Assembly (NCBI GenBank): GCA_024643445.1
Contig: JAHEMX010000273.1
Coordinates: 1 to 5,568 of the forward strand
Length of the DNA stretch: 5,568 bases
Reading direction: 5' to 3'
Origin: Desulfobulbaceae bacterium
GTDB taxonomy: Bacteria > Desulfobacterota > Desulfobulbia > Desulfobulbales > Desulfocapsaceae
Below, one piece after another: positions 1 through 5,568 of this stretch. The number at the start of each line of letters is the position of its first letter. Position 1 is the stretch's first letter. Below the pieces are notes generated by a model. That model was given only the letters and a program-made list of their open reading frames with translations. It had not been told where the DNA came from and did not search any database. The position numbers were made by a program, and so were the translations under genes.

Positions 1-270
1 GCCGAAACGGGTCCGCAATGTTTCTAGGTCACTGCCTCCAAGCGTCGTAACGTCTGCTCCCCCGACTTTTATCCGGCCGCCATCCGCCTGCAGCAGACGA
101 AGTATCAGTTTCAGTGTAACACTTTTTCCCTGTCCACTTCCACCTGCAATTACCGTGGTCTTGCCGGCAGGTATGCTGAAGTTCACCTTATCCAGGACCG
201 TCTGCACCTGTCCGTCTCTGGCGACAAAGGATTTGGAAACTTCACAGAATTCGACGGCTGCGTCACTCAT
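1..270 (-). CDS. mlaF: MlaF-like ABC transporter ATP-binding protein, N-terminal part (cut by left edge)
   Basis: This is the ATPase subunit of a probable Mla-type phospholipid transporter, which powers lipid movement between the inner and outer membranes from the cytoplasmic face. Ninety residues are visible, starting MSDAAVEFCEVSKSF. The Walker A loop is GGSGQGKS at residues 43-50 with the catalytic Lys49. The Q-loop, signature motif and Walker B lie beyond the edge. The GGSGxGKS form with a following aliphatic stretch is typical of many MlaF proteins. The start ATG (268-270) overlaps the mlaE stop as ATGA and has no Shine-Dalgarno sequence of its own, so translation is probably coupled to mlaE. 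The assignment to Mla rather than another ABC family rests mainly on the adjoining MlaE permease. Confidence 0.85.
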   Translation of the reverse strand, partial: MSDAAVEFCEVSKSFVARDGQVQTVLDKVNFSIPAGKTTVIAGGSGQGKSVTLKLILRLLQADGGRIKVGGADVTTLGGSDLETLRTRFG

Positions 271-1073
271 AATAGTATTGCCGTTAACAGATAATCGAAA
301 ATCAGCACCGAGATCGAGCTGAAAACCACGGCCTGGGTGGTAACCTTGCTTACACTTTCCGCACCGAAACCGGCACTTCTTATTTCCCTGACAAAATAGC
401 CCCTGCCGCTGCAGATCCAGACGACAAGCAGCGCAAAAACAAAGGATTTGATTATGCCAAGCTGGATATCATGATTCGTCACACTGGTGCGCATGCCATC
501 CAGATAACTGCCGGGATTGACACCCATCAGGGTCACGCCCGAGATATAGCCGCCGGCAATTCCGATCACATCGAAAAGAGCAGTGAGCAGGGGGATCGAG
601 ATAATCGCCGCCAAAAACTTCGGGGAGATAAAGAAGCGAAAGGGATCGATTGCCATACATTCCAGCGCGTCAATCTGCTCGGAGATACGCATGATCCCCA
701 GTTCGGCACACATGGCGGAACCGGCCCTGCCGGCAACCATCAGCGCTGTCAGAACGGGTCCGAGTTCCATGATAAGCGTCAGGGAAACAGCCGATCCGAG
801 CATCCCCTCGGCTCCAAATTTATGTAAGGAATAGTAGCCCTGCAGACCAAGCACCATACCGGTCGAAATCGCCGTGAAAAAGATAACCAGGAATGATCCC
901 GCCCCGATAAAGTGGATCTGCTTGATCAGTTCCGCGAAACGAAACGGGCGACGGAACAATCCCCGAAAGGAATAGATAAGAAACAAGGCCATCCGGCCAA
1001 GATCGGCAAGAATATAGAGGCCCGTATCACCAAGACGGGCGATCGGATTCGATGTTGAGGTCAACCTTTCCAT
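267..1073 (-). CDS. mlaE: MlaE/YrbE-family permease of an Mla-type lipid ABC transporter
   Basis: This is an inner-membrane permease that should pair with the MlaF-like ATPase and an MCE-domain protein to move phospholipids across the envelope. It has 268 residues, close to the family norm of about 260. The family core is clear: MELGPVLTALMVAGRAGSA (102-120), then CAELG, SEQIDALECMAIDP (131-144) and a PKFLA segment (151-155). Hydrophobic segments lie near residues 19-36, 60-80, 95-118, 152-178, 205-226 and 249-268. An in-frame TAG lies 9 bases upstream of the ATG, so the start cannot be further upstream. The Shine-Dalgarno match is poor (AGG almost touching the ATG). The stop TGA overlaps the mlaF start. 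The gene has its own promoter at 1171-1198, separate from the yej genes upstream. Confidence 0.93.
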   Translation of the reverse strand: MERLTSTSNPIARLGDTGLYILADLGRMALFLIYSFRGLFRRPFRFAELIKQIHFIGAGSFLVIFFTAISTGMVLGLQGYYSLHKFGAEGMLGSAVSLTLIMELGPVLTALMVAGRAGSAMCAELGIMRISEQIDALECMAIDPFRFFISPKFLAAIISIPLLTALFDVIGIAGGYISGVTLMGVNPGSYLDGMRTSVTNHDIQLGIIKSFVFALLVVWICSGRGYFVREIRSAGFGAESVSKVTTQAVVFSSISVLIFDYLLTAILL

Positions 1074-1331
1074 ACCTATCTACAATCAATCAAGTCAATG
1101 AGAGCAAAACGGATCGTGTCATGCGGCCCCCTATCCAGCTGGTCAGCCGCACCATAGAAACGAGTTTGTAATAATAAGCTAAATCCTGACAAAGTCAACC
1201 GTTCTGAGAGACTTCCGGGCGGTCATACCCATGCCCAGCCTGTCTGCGCAAAGAGACAGAATTGCTGGAAAAACGAATGCATGTCGACAACACACCACCC
1301 GCCGACCAGGTCCATTCGATCTGCTGCCCGC
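1074..1331. other. Intergenic region between yejE and mlaE
   Basis: This 258-base gap separates the yejE stop from the mlaE start, with both genes on the minus strand. It holds the mlaE promoter at 1171-1198 and its leader of about 90 bases. A small hairpin with a 6-base stem (CTGTCT 1240-1245 and AGACAG 1254-1259, 8-base loop) lies downstream of yejE. It is not followed by a T-run on either strand, so I do not call it a terminator. I see no supported gene here. Confidence 0.6.
1171..1198 (-). promoter_or_regulatory. Probable sigma-70-type promoter for mlaE-mlaF
   Basis: Read on the minus strand there is a -35 box TTGACT (1193-1198), a 16-base spacer and a -10 box TATTAT (1171-1176). Each box matches the consensus at 5 of 6 positions. 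Transcription would start near 1164 and leave a leader of about 90 bases before the mlaE ATG at 1073. The site lies downstream of the yejE stop, so it fits a separate transcription unit for the lipid transporter. No start-site data are available. Confidence 0.65.
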
Positions 1332-2387
1332 TCACCGCCTGCGGGGGTCGAAGGCCTCCCGGAGTGCCTCACCGATAAAGATCAGCAGCATCAAGGTGCC
1401 GACCAGAACCAGAAAGGTTGACAGGGACAGCCACCAGGCCTCGATATTGGCCTTACCCTGCGCCAGCAGCTCGCCAAGGCTCGGTGTTGAAGGCGGTACG
1501 CCAAGGCCGAGAAAATCAAGACTGGTAAGCGCCAGAATGGCCGCGGAGACGCGAAAGGGAAGAAAGGTGATGACCGGTGTCATGCCGTTGGGAAGCAGGT
1601 GCCGGAACATGATGACCGGGTTGCTGACACCGAGCGCACGCGCCGCTTTCACATAATCCATATTCCGGCCCTTGAGAAATTCGGCCCGGACATAGTCGGA
1701 GAGCCCCATCCAGCTGAAAAGGGAAAGCAGAACCAGCAGCAGAAGCAGGCTCGGTTTAAAAATAGAGGCAAAGATGATAAGCAGATACAGCTCGGGCATT
1801 GATCCCCAGATTTCAATGAATCGCTGAAAGAAAAGGTCCGTTTTCCCGCCGAAATATCCCTGGATAGCCCCGAAGAGAATACCGGTCGCAGTGCCGACGA
1901 TGGTCAGCCCGAGGCCAAAGAGCACACTCAGGCGGAAGCCATAGAGCAGCCGGGCCAGGACATCACGGCCCCGGTCATCGGTGCCGAGCAGATTATCACG
2001 GGTTGGCGGGGAGGGAACGGGAACGGCCAGATCGAAATTAATGGTATCGTAGCGATGCCTGTTTATCGGGAAGAAGGCCCGGCCTCCTGAAGCCTCCATC
2101 AGCTCCTGGAAATAGGGATCCTTATAATCCGTTTCCGTAGCGAAGACGCCACCGAAGGTTGTCTCGGGATAGGCTCGAAAGAGCGGAAAGTAATAGTGAT
2201 CCTGGTAGATGACAAGAACGGGTTTGTCGTTGCTGATAAACTCGGCCCCGAGACTGAGAGCAAAGAAAACGGAAAAGACAAGCAGGCTGAAATAGCCTCG
2301 CCTGTTCTGTTTAAAGCGCAGCCATCTCCTGCGGCCGGGTGTAAGGGGAGAAACGGCCATCCCGTTGCTGTGCTTATGAGTCGACAT
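1332..2387 (-). CDS. yejE: YejE-like peptide ABC transporter permease
   Basis: This is one of the two inner-membrane permease subunits of a YejABEF-type peptide importer. In enterobacteria this system takes up oligopeptides and the antibiotic microcin C. Its 351 residues compare with about 341 in E. coli YejE. Clear family stretches are NRRGYFSL (28-35), FISNDKP (50-56), the PSPPTRDNLLGTDDRGRDVLARLLYG segment (125-150), QGYFGGK (176-182) and a C-terminal IGEALREAFDP (338-348). The ATPase-contacting EAA loop is DYVKAARALG (244-253) followed by RHLLPN (262-267). Met10 (ATG at 2358-2360) gives an N-terminus that aligns better with E. coli YejE, and neither start has a strong Shine-Dalgarno sequence. 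With the longer start the gene overlaps yejB by 14 bases, which suggests coupled translation. Confidence 0.95.
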   Translation of the reverse strand: MSTHKHSNGMAVSPLTPGRRRWLRFKQNRRGYFSLLVFSVFFALSLGAEFISNDKPVLVIYQDHYYFPLFRAYPETTFGGVFATETDYKDPYFQELMEASGGRAFFPINRHRYDTINFDLAVPVPSPPTRDNLLGTDDRGRDVLARLLYGFRLSVLFGLGLTIVGTATGILFGAIQGYFGGKTDLFFQRFIEIWGSMPELYLLIIFASIFKPSLLLLLVLLSLFSWMGLSDYVRAEFLKGRNMDYVKAARALGVSNPVIMFRHLLPNGMTPVITFLPFRVSAAILALTSLDFLGLGVPPSTPSLGELLAQGKANIEAWWLSLSTFLVLVGTLMLLIFIGEALREAFDPRRR

Positions 2388-3426
2388 GGCTGAAATTTAT
2401 TCTCGGGTCAACAATGACATAGCTGAGATCGGAGAGCAATCTGCTGATGAGCCCGATGATGGAAAAGAAGTAGAGGGTGCCGAGGACGACCGGGTAATCC
2501 CGGTTCAAAACAGACTGGTAGGCCAGCAGCCCCATACCCTCCAGGGAAAAAATCGTTTCGATCAGCAGGCTGCCGGTAAAAAAGGCGGCGATAAAGTAGC
2601 CGGGAAATCCGGTAATGATCGGGATGATAGCGTTTCTGAACACATGCTTATAAAGAACAGTCTTCTCGTCAAGCCCCTTGGCCCGTGCTGTCAGGACATA
2701 TTGTTTGCCGATCTCCTCGAGAAACGAGTTTTTCGTCAGCATGGTCATCACGGCAAGGCTGCCGACAGCGCTGGAAACTATGGGCAGGACCATGTGCCAC
2801 AGGTAATCGAGAATCCTGCCGGCAAGGCCCAGTTCGGACCAGTTATCGGAAACAAGTCCACGCAGCGGAAAAATATTCCAGAAGCTGCCACCGCCGAACA
2901 GAACAATGAGGGCGATACCCAGGACAAATCCCGGAATTGCATAACCGACAAGGATAGCACTGCTCGTTACGACATCAAAGGTCGTTCCGTCTCTGACCGC
3001 CTTGGCTATACCAAGAGGAATGCAGACCCCGTAGACGATAAGAAAAGTCCAGAGTCCCAGGGACATGGAGACAGGCAGGCGGGAAACCACCAGTTCCGCG
3101 ACACTTTTCTGATAATAATAGGAGGTTCCGAGGTCAAATCGCAGGTAACTCTGCATCATGGCCAGAAAACGCTGGACCGGGGGTTTATCAAAACCATATA
3201 ATTCCTTGAGCTCTTCAAGGCGCTGTTCGTCAAGACCGGTGCCCCCTCGGTAGGAAGATGAGCCGGAGGCAGACTCGCCTCCTGCCTGCCCATGCCCTTC
3301 GATCTCAGCCACGAGCTTGTCGACCGGTCCTCCCGGGACAAACTGCGTTACGACAAAAGTTATCAGCATAATGCCGAACAAAGTCGGGATCATCAGGAAA
3401 AGCCTTTTAACGATATAGTAGAGCAT
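2374..3426 (-). CDS. yejB: YejB-like peptide ABC transporter permease
   Basis: This is the partner permease of YejE in a peptide importer of the inner membrane. From the chosen ATG it has 350 residues; E. coli YejB has about 364. The N-terminus MLYYIVKRLFLMIPTLFGI aligns residue for residue with E. coli YejB. PGGPVDK (31-37) is followed by a Gly/Ser-rich periplasmic stretch (44-63) and YGFDKP (77-82), all typical of YejB. Later landmarks are GYAIPGFVLGI (161-171), FPLRGLVS (186-193) and the EAA loop QYVLTARAKGLDEKTVLYKHVFRNA (242-266). The C-terminus carries VDPRINF (339-345). A GTG directly precedes the ATG, but ATG 3426 has the better Shine-Dalgarno spacing. No yejA lies upstream; the next gene is the divergent rnd. 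Confidence 0.96.
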   Translation of the reverse strand: MLYYIVKRLFLMIPTLFGIMLITFVVTQFVPGGPVDKLVAEIEGHGQAGGESASGSSSYRGGTGLDEQRLEELKELYGFDKPPVQRFLAMMQSYLRFDLGTSYYYQKSVAELVVSRLPVSMSLGLWTFLIVYGVCIPLGIAKAVRDGTTFDVVTSSAILVGYAIPGFVLGIALIVLFGGGSFWNIFPLRGLVSDNWSELGLAGRILDYLWHMVLPIVSSAVGSLAVMTMLTKNSFLEEIGKQYVLTARAKGLDEKTVLYKHVFRNAIIPIITGFPGYFIAAFFTGSLLIETIFSLEGMGLLAYQSVLNRDYPVVLGTLYFFSIIGLISRLLSDLSYVIVDPRINFSHVDS

Positions 3427-3738
3427 CACGTCTCCGCTGTTGCTGCCCGGCCGGCAGGCCGTTAATAAACCAGGAGTAACCAGCCGCTACTATAGTATGC
3501 AGCAGAGCAAAACGGCTAGTGCAAAAATGGCCTCTGCCCGGCTGCAGCAAAAGAGATGCATGCTTGTTGCCCGCAAAAGGATCAAACACCAATCCCCTGC
3601 CCTGCAAAGAAAGCGTTGAATTTATATTTATTTTCTATTACAGCTTAAAAGTGACTGATAATTGAGGGAAATCCGGCTGGCCGACGTTATCCCGGTCTTT
3701 TACCATATGGTGAGTCTCTGCCCGTACAAGGAAGTGTC
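3427..3738. other. Divergent intergenic region between yejB and rnd
   Basis: This gap of about 310 bases must hold the promoters for yejB-yejE (minus) and rnd (plus). An AT-rich island spans roughly 3616-3662. Weak candidates are a GATAAT -10-like box at 3657-3662 for rnd, and TATAGT (3489-3494) or TATAAA (3621-3626) on the minus strand for yejB. None has a convincing -35 box at the right distance. TACTATAGTA at 3488-3497 is a perfect 10-base palindrome. A GC-rich hairpin (stem 3448-3452 with 3457-3461) sits just upstream of the yejB ribosome site. I see no supported gene, and no remnant of yejA. Confidence 0.5.
3432..3435 (-). promoter_or_regulatory. Shine-Dalgarno sequence deciding the yejB start
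   Basis: GGAG on the minus strand lies 5 bases from the ATG at 3424-3426 but only 2 bases from the in-frame GTG at 3427-3429. The ATG is therefore the likely start. Alignment with the E. coli YejB N-terminus supports the same choice. Confidence 0.6.
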
Positions 3739-4845
3739 ATGATCAGCACCACACAGGAACTCGAAGCGCTTGTCGCTCGAGCCCGACAAACAGACAGCGT
3801 TGCACTGGACACGGAATTTGTCTGGGAACGGACCTATTACCCGCGTCTGGGGCTCATTCAGCTGGCTCTTTCCGATGAAGACTGTCACCTGATCGATCCC
3901 CTGGCCATCCAGGATCTTTCCCCGCTTGGCGCATTACTGGCGGACAAAAACGTTATCAAGATACTGCATGACGCCCCCCAGGACCTGGCCATCCTCAGCA
4001 GGGTGACCAGGGCCATCCCGGCCACGATCTTTGATACACGAGTGGCCGCAGGTTTCTCCGGGCTGCCGTCAACCATTTCCCTGGTCGACCTTATCGCTGT
4101 CCTGCTTGATATTCAGCTCTCAAAATCCGAAACCCGCTCCAACTGGCTCAAGCGGCCGCTTGACAAGAAACAGGTGGAATACGCGCTTGAGGATGTTCGC
4201 TACCTGCGGGCCGTCAGAATCCTTCTTCTGACCCGGATTATCGTTCCGGAAATCAAGCAGTGGCTCCAGCAGGAACTAGATCTCCTCGAGCAACCCGCCT
4301 CCTATAGCTCCAAAGACGATTACGACGCTTTCCGAAGGATTAAAGGAGCCGCATCGCTGGAAGGGGGAAGTCTTGCCGTACTGCAGGAGCTCGCGGCCTG
4401 GCGTGAACGCGAGGCGCGAAATCTTGATCGGCCCCGCGGTCACGTCGTAGCTGACAAGGCACTCATGTCGATCGTTTGTGCACGGATACGCTCGCTTGCC
4501 GCCCTTGAAAGTTGCGGCCTGCTGTCGGACAAGCAACTGAAGCGCTATGGCCCCTCCATCATTACCCGGACCAAACGGGGTTTGTCTGCTCCGGATCTTG
4601 CCTGTCCCGGATTGAAAAGACAGGTGCGCTTGAATGCCAGGGAAAAAAAAGTGTACGAGCGTCTCAACAGTTTCGTCCAGCTCAAATGCGACATGCAGGG
4701 TATCGATCCGCACTTGATTGGAACAACATCGGAGTTGAAACAGCTGGCCAAAAACCTCAATGATCCGGGCAGTCCCCTGCCCCAACGTCTCACCAGCGGC
4801 TGGCGGAAAAAATTTCTGGATGAATATTTCCGCAAACGGCCCTGA
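3739..4845 (+). CDS. rnd: Ribonuclease D (DEDDy 3'-5' exoribonuclease with HRDC region)
   Basis: RNase D is a cytoplasmic 3'-5' exoribonuclease that trims the 3' ends of tRNA precursors and other small RNAs. Its 368 residues match the usual length of about 375. The catalytic DEDD set is complete: Asp24 and Glu26 in ALDTEF (Exo I), Asp82 in HDAPQDLAIL (Exo II), and Tyr148 with Asp152 in YALEDVRYL (Exo III, the YxxxD form that marks DEDDy enzymes). An HRDC domain follows at about 207-280 (LAVLQELAAWREREARNLDRP and onwards), and a second, more divergent HRDC-like region probably covers about 295-365. The start is supported by AAGGAAG at 3728-3734, with good spacing to the ATG. It is divergent from yejB, and its stop lies 3 bases from the convergent trxC stop. 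Confidence 0.96.
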   Translation: MISTTQELEALVARARQTDSVALDTEFVWERTYYPRLGLIQLALSDEDCHLIDPLAIQDLSPLGALLADKNVIKILHDAPQDLAILSRVTRAIPATIFDTRVAAGFSGLPSTISLVDLIAVLLDIQLSKSETRSNWLKRPLDKKQVEYALEDVRYLRAVRILLLTRIIVPEIKQWLQQELDLLEQPASYSSKDDYDAFRRIKGAASLEGGSLAVLQELAAWREREARNLDRPRGHVVADKALMSIVCARIRSLAALESCGLLSDKQLKRYGPSIITRTKRGLSAPDLACPGLKRQVRLNAREKKVYERLNSFVQLKCDMQGIDPHLIGTTSELKQLAKNLNDPGSPLPQRLTSGWRKKFLDEYFRKRP

Positions 4846-4848
4846 AGG

Positions 4849-5292
4849 CTAACCACTCAGGTCATCGAGTTTTGCCACCAGGGTTGACTCGGGCGGCGCA
4901 CCGATGATCTGGTCTACGAGCATGCCGTTTTTGAAGAACAATAATGACGGCACCCCCCTGATCCGGTAATGGGCTGAAGTCCCGGCATGGCGGCTCGTAT
5001 CAAGCGTAGCGACAATAACCCTGCCGAGATAACGGACAGCCAGCTCCCGGATCAGCGGCGACAGCGCCTGACAGGGTCCGCAGGATGGCGAGAAAAAGTC
5101 CACCATCACCGGCTGCTTGACGCTCTGCAGAAACTGCTGAAAATCATGATCCCCGAGGCTGACCGGAACGGCCGCCGCAGCGACTGAGACGATCCCGCCG
5201 CACTTGCCGCAACGGGGCCTGAGGTGCTGTTTCTTTTCGGGGATACGGTTTTTTGCTCCGCATTCCCCGCAGGACACGATTACCGCATTCAT
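4849..5292 (-). CDS. trxC: Zinc-ribbon thioredoxin (thioredoxin 2/TrxC-like) with SCGPC active site
   Basis: This is a small cytoplasmic protein disulfide reductase of the thioredoxin 2 type. Its 147 residues compare with about 139 in E. coli TrxC. The N-terminal zinc ribbon has Cys8, Cys11, Cys28 and Cys31 as CxxC pairs, with an intervening NRIP as in E. coli TrxC. The thioredoxin fold follows from about residue 45. The redox pair is Cys71-Gly-Pro-Cys74, and the cis-proline is Pro115 in GVPSLLFFKNG. The usual Trp before the first cysteine is Ser70, giving SCGPC, and the usual FWAPW reads FFSPS. There is no signal peptide. AAAGGAGG sits at the right distance from the ATG. The gene lies 43 bases after a NorD/CbbO-like gene on the same strand, so co-transcription is likely. 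Confidence 0.92.
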   Translation of the reverse strand: MNAVIVSCGECGAKNRIPEKKQHLRPRCGKCGGIVSVAAAAVPVSLGDHDFQQFLQSVKQPVMVDFFSPSCGPCQALSPLIRELAVRYLGRVIVATLDTSRHAGTSAHYRIRGVPSLLFFKNGMLVDQIIGAPPESTLVAKLDDLSG

Positions 5293-5298
5293 AACGAC

Positions 5299-5306
5299 CC
5301 TCCTTT
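5299..5306 (-). promoter_or_regulatory. Strong Shine-Dalgarno sequence of trxC
   Basis: AAAGGAGG on the minus strand lies 6 bases before the ATG at 5290-5292. It is the strongest ribosome site in the window. It fixes the start that keeps the full zinc ribbon, and it suggests trxC is translated efficiently even if transcribed from the upstream gene's promoter. Confidence 0.8.
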
Positions 5307-5335
5307 GAACAAAGAAAAAGACGCACCAAAGCCGC

Positions 5336-5568
5336 TCAGCTGGTCAGCATCCGGTACATCTCCACCATACGGAACGGCAACTTCTGGATATCATCCACAA
5401 ACACATAGTTTCCGCTGCCATACATATGGGGCAGGTAGTCATGTGCCTGACGGTCAACGGTGATGCAAAAGGTCTGCAAACCGTTTCCCCGCGCCTCCAG
5501 CAGAGCCTTGCGGGTATCCTCGATGGCATAATCGCCCTTGTAATCATCATAGTCTTCCGGCTTGCCGT
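5336..5568 (-). CDS. NorD/CbbO-like VWA-domain protein, C-terminal end (cut by right edge)
   Basis: Only the last 76 residues are visible, from GKPEDYDDYKGDYAIEDTRKAL to the TGA at 5336-5338. The stretch GKPxDYxxYxGxYxIEDTR followed by EARxxGLxxFxITVDRxAxxYLPxMYG is characteristic of the von Willebrand factor A domain at the C-terminus of NorD and CbbO. These proteins work with MoxR-type AAA+ ATPases (NorQ, CbbQ) to activate or remodel metalloenzymes such as nitric oxide reductase or Rubisco. The metal-site DxSxS motif would lie further upstream, off the edge. The client enzyme cannot be told from this fragment, so I give no gene symbol. The codons read cleanly to the stop and there is no sign of decay. 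Confidence 0.8.
   Translation of the reverse strand, partial: GKPEDYDDYKGDYAIEDTRKALLEARGNGLQTFCITVDRQAHDYLPHMYGSGNYVFVDDIQKLPFRMVEMYRMLTS

Noticed and set aside
1136..1147. The 12-mer CAGCTGGTCAGC occurs here and again at 5337-5348
   Set aside because: In a window of this size about one identical 12-base pair is expected by chance. One copy lies in the coding end of the VWA gene and the other in a leader, with no shared context.
1090..1155. A 21-codon reading frame on the minus strand in the mlaE leader, possibly a leader peptide
   Set aside because: It has no Shine-Dalgarno sequence, its ATG would lie only about 9 bases from the predicted transcript start, and its composition shows no run of regulatory codons or attenuator hairpin.
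1240..1259. A hairpin downstream of yejE as a possible terminator
   Set aside because: The stem is only 6 bases with an 8-base loop, and no T-run follows on either strand.
2386..3201. A long plus-strand open frame (271 codons) antisense to yejB
   Set aside because: It is a highly polar, low-complexity product that mirrors a hydrophobic membrane protein on the other strand, and it matches no family I know. The minus-strand YejB match is unambiguous.
4276..4785. A 169-codon minus-strand open frame inside rnd
   Set aside because: It lies entirely within the well-supported RNase D gene, shows no recognisable motif, and is explained as a shadow of that coding frame.
5344..5550. A minus-strand open frame with several Cys and Trp residues near the right edge
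   Set aside because: A different frame of the same strand encodes the clear NorD/CbbO VWA C-terminus, so this frame is a shadow.

Overview
The window looks like ordinary chromosomal DNA from a Gram-negative bacterium. It carries parts of two inner-membrane ABC systems: a YejB/YejE-type peptide importer and an Mla-type phospholipid transporter, which implies an outer membrane. It also carries RNase D, a zinc-ribbon thioredoxin and the tail of a NorD/CbbO-like VWA protein. This mix, and the GGSGxGKS type of Walker A in MlaF, would fit a Desulfobacterota (former deltaproteobacterial) or related proteobacterial genome. That placement is a low-confidence inference from memory.

Layout from left to right. 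Bases 1-270 (minus) hold the N-terminal 90 residues of an MlaF-like ATPase, cut by the left edge. It is preceded, with a 4-base ATGA overlap, by the MlaE-like permease (267-1073, minus). A good sigma-70-type promoter (1171-1198, minus) lies upstream of mlaE and makes mlaE-mlaF its own transcription unit. Next upstream come yejE (1332-2387, minus) and yejB (2374-3426, minus), which overlap by 14 bases. A gap of about 310 bases separates yejB from the divergent rnd gene (3739-4845, plus). rnd ends only 3 bases from the stop of a convergent trxC-like gene (4849-5292, minus). That gene lies 43 bases downstream of the C-terminal end of a NorD/CbbO-like VWA protein (5336 to the right edge, minus), and the two are probably co-transcribed.

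How the parts work together. YejB and YejE should form the heterodimeric membrane channel of a peptide importer, but neither the binding protein (YejA) nor the ATPase (YejF) is encoded beside them here. MlaE and MlaF should form the core of a lipid-transport complex, with an MCE-domain partner (MlaD) likely just beyond the left edge. RNase D acts in RNA 3'-end trimming and has no evident link to its neighbours. The VWA protein and thioredoxin may form a small accessory or redox unit, but that is only inferred from spacing.

I found no mobile element, CRISPR array, tRNA, rRNA or clearly new system. The points worth a second look are the isolated YejBE pair, the non-canonical thioredoxin active site (SCGPC), the 3-base convergent gene junction and the E-before-F order of the mla genes.
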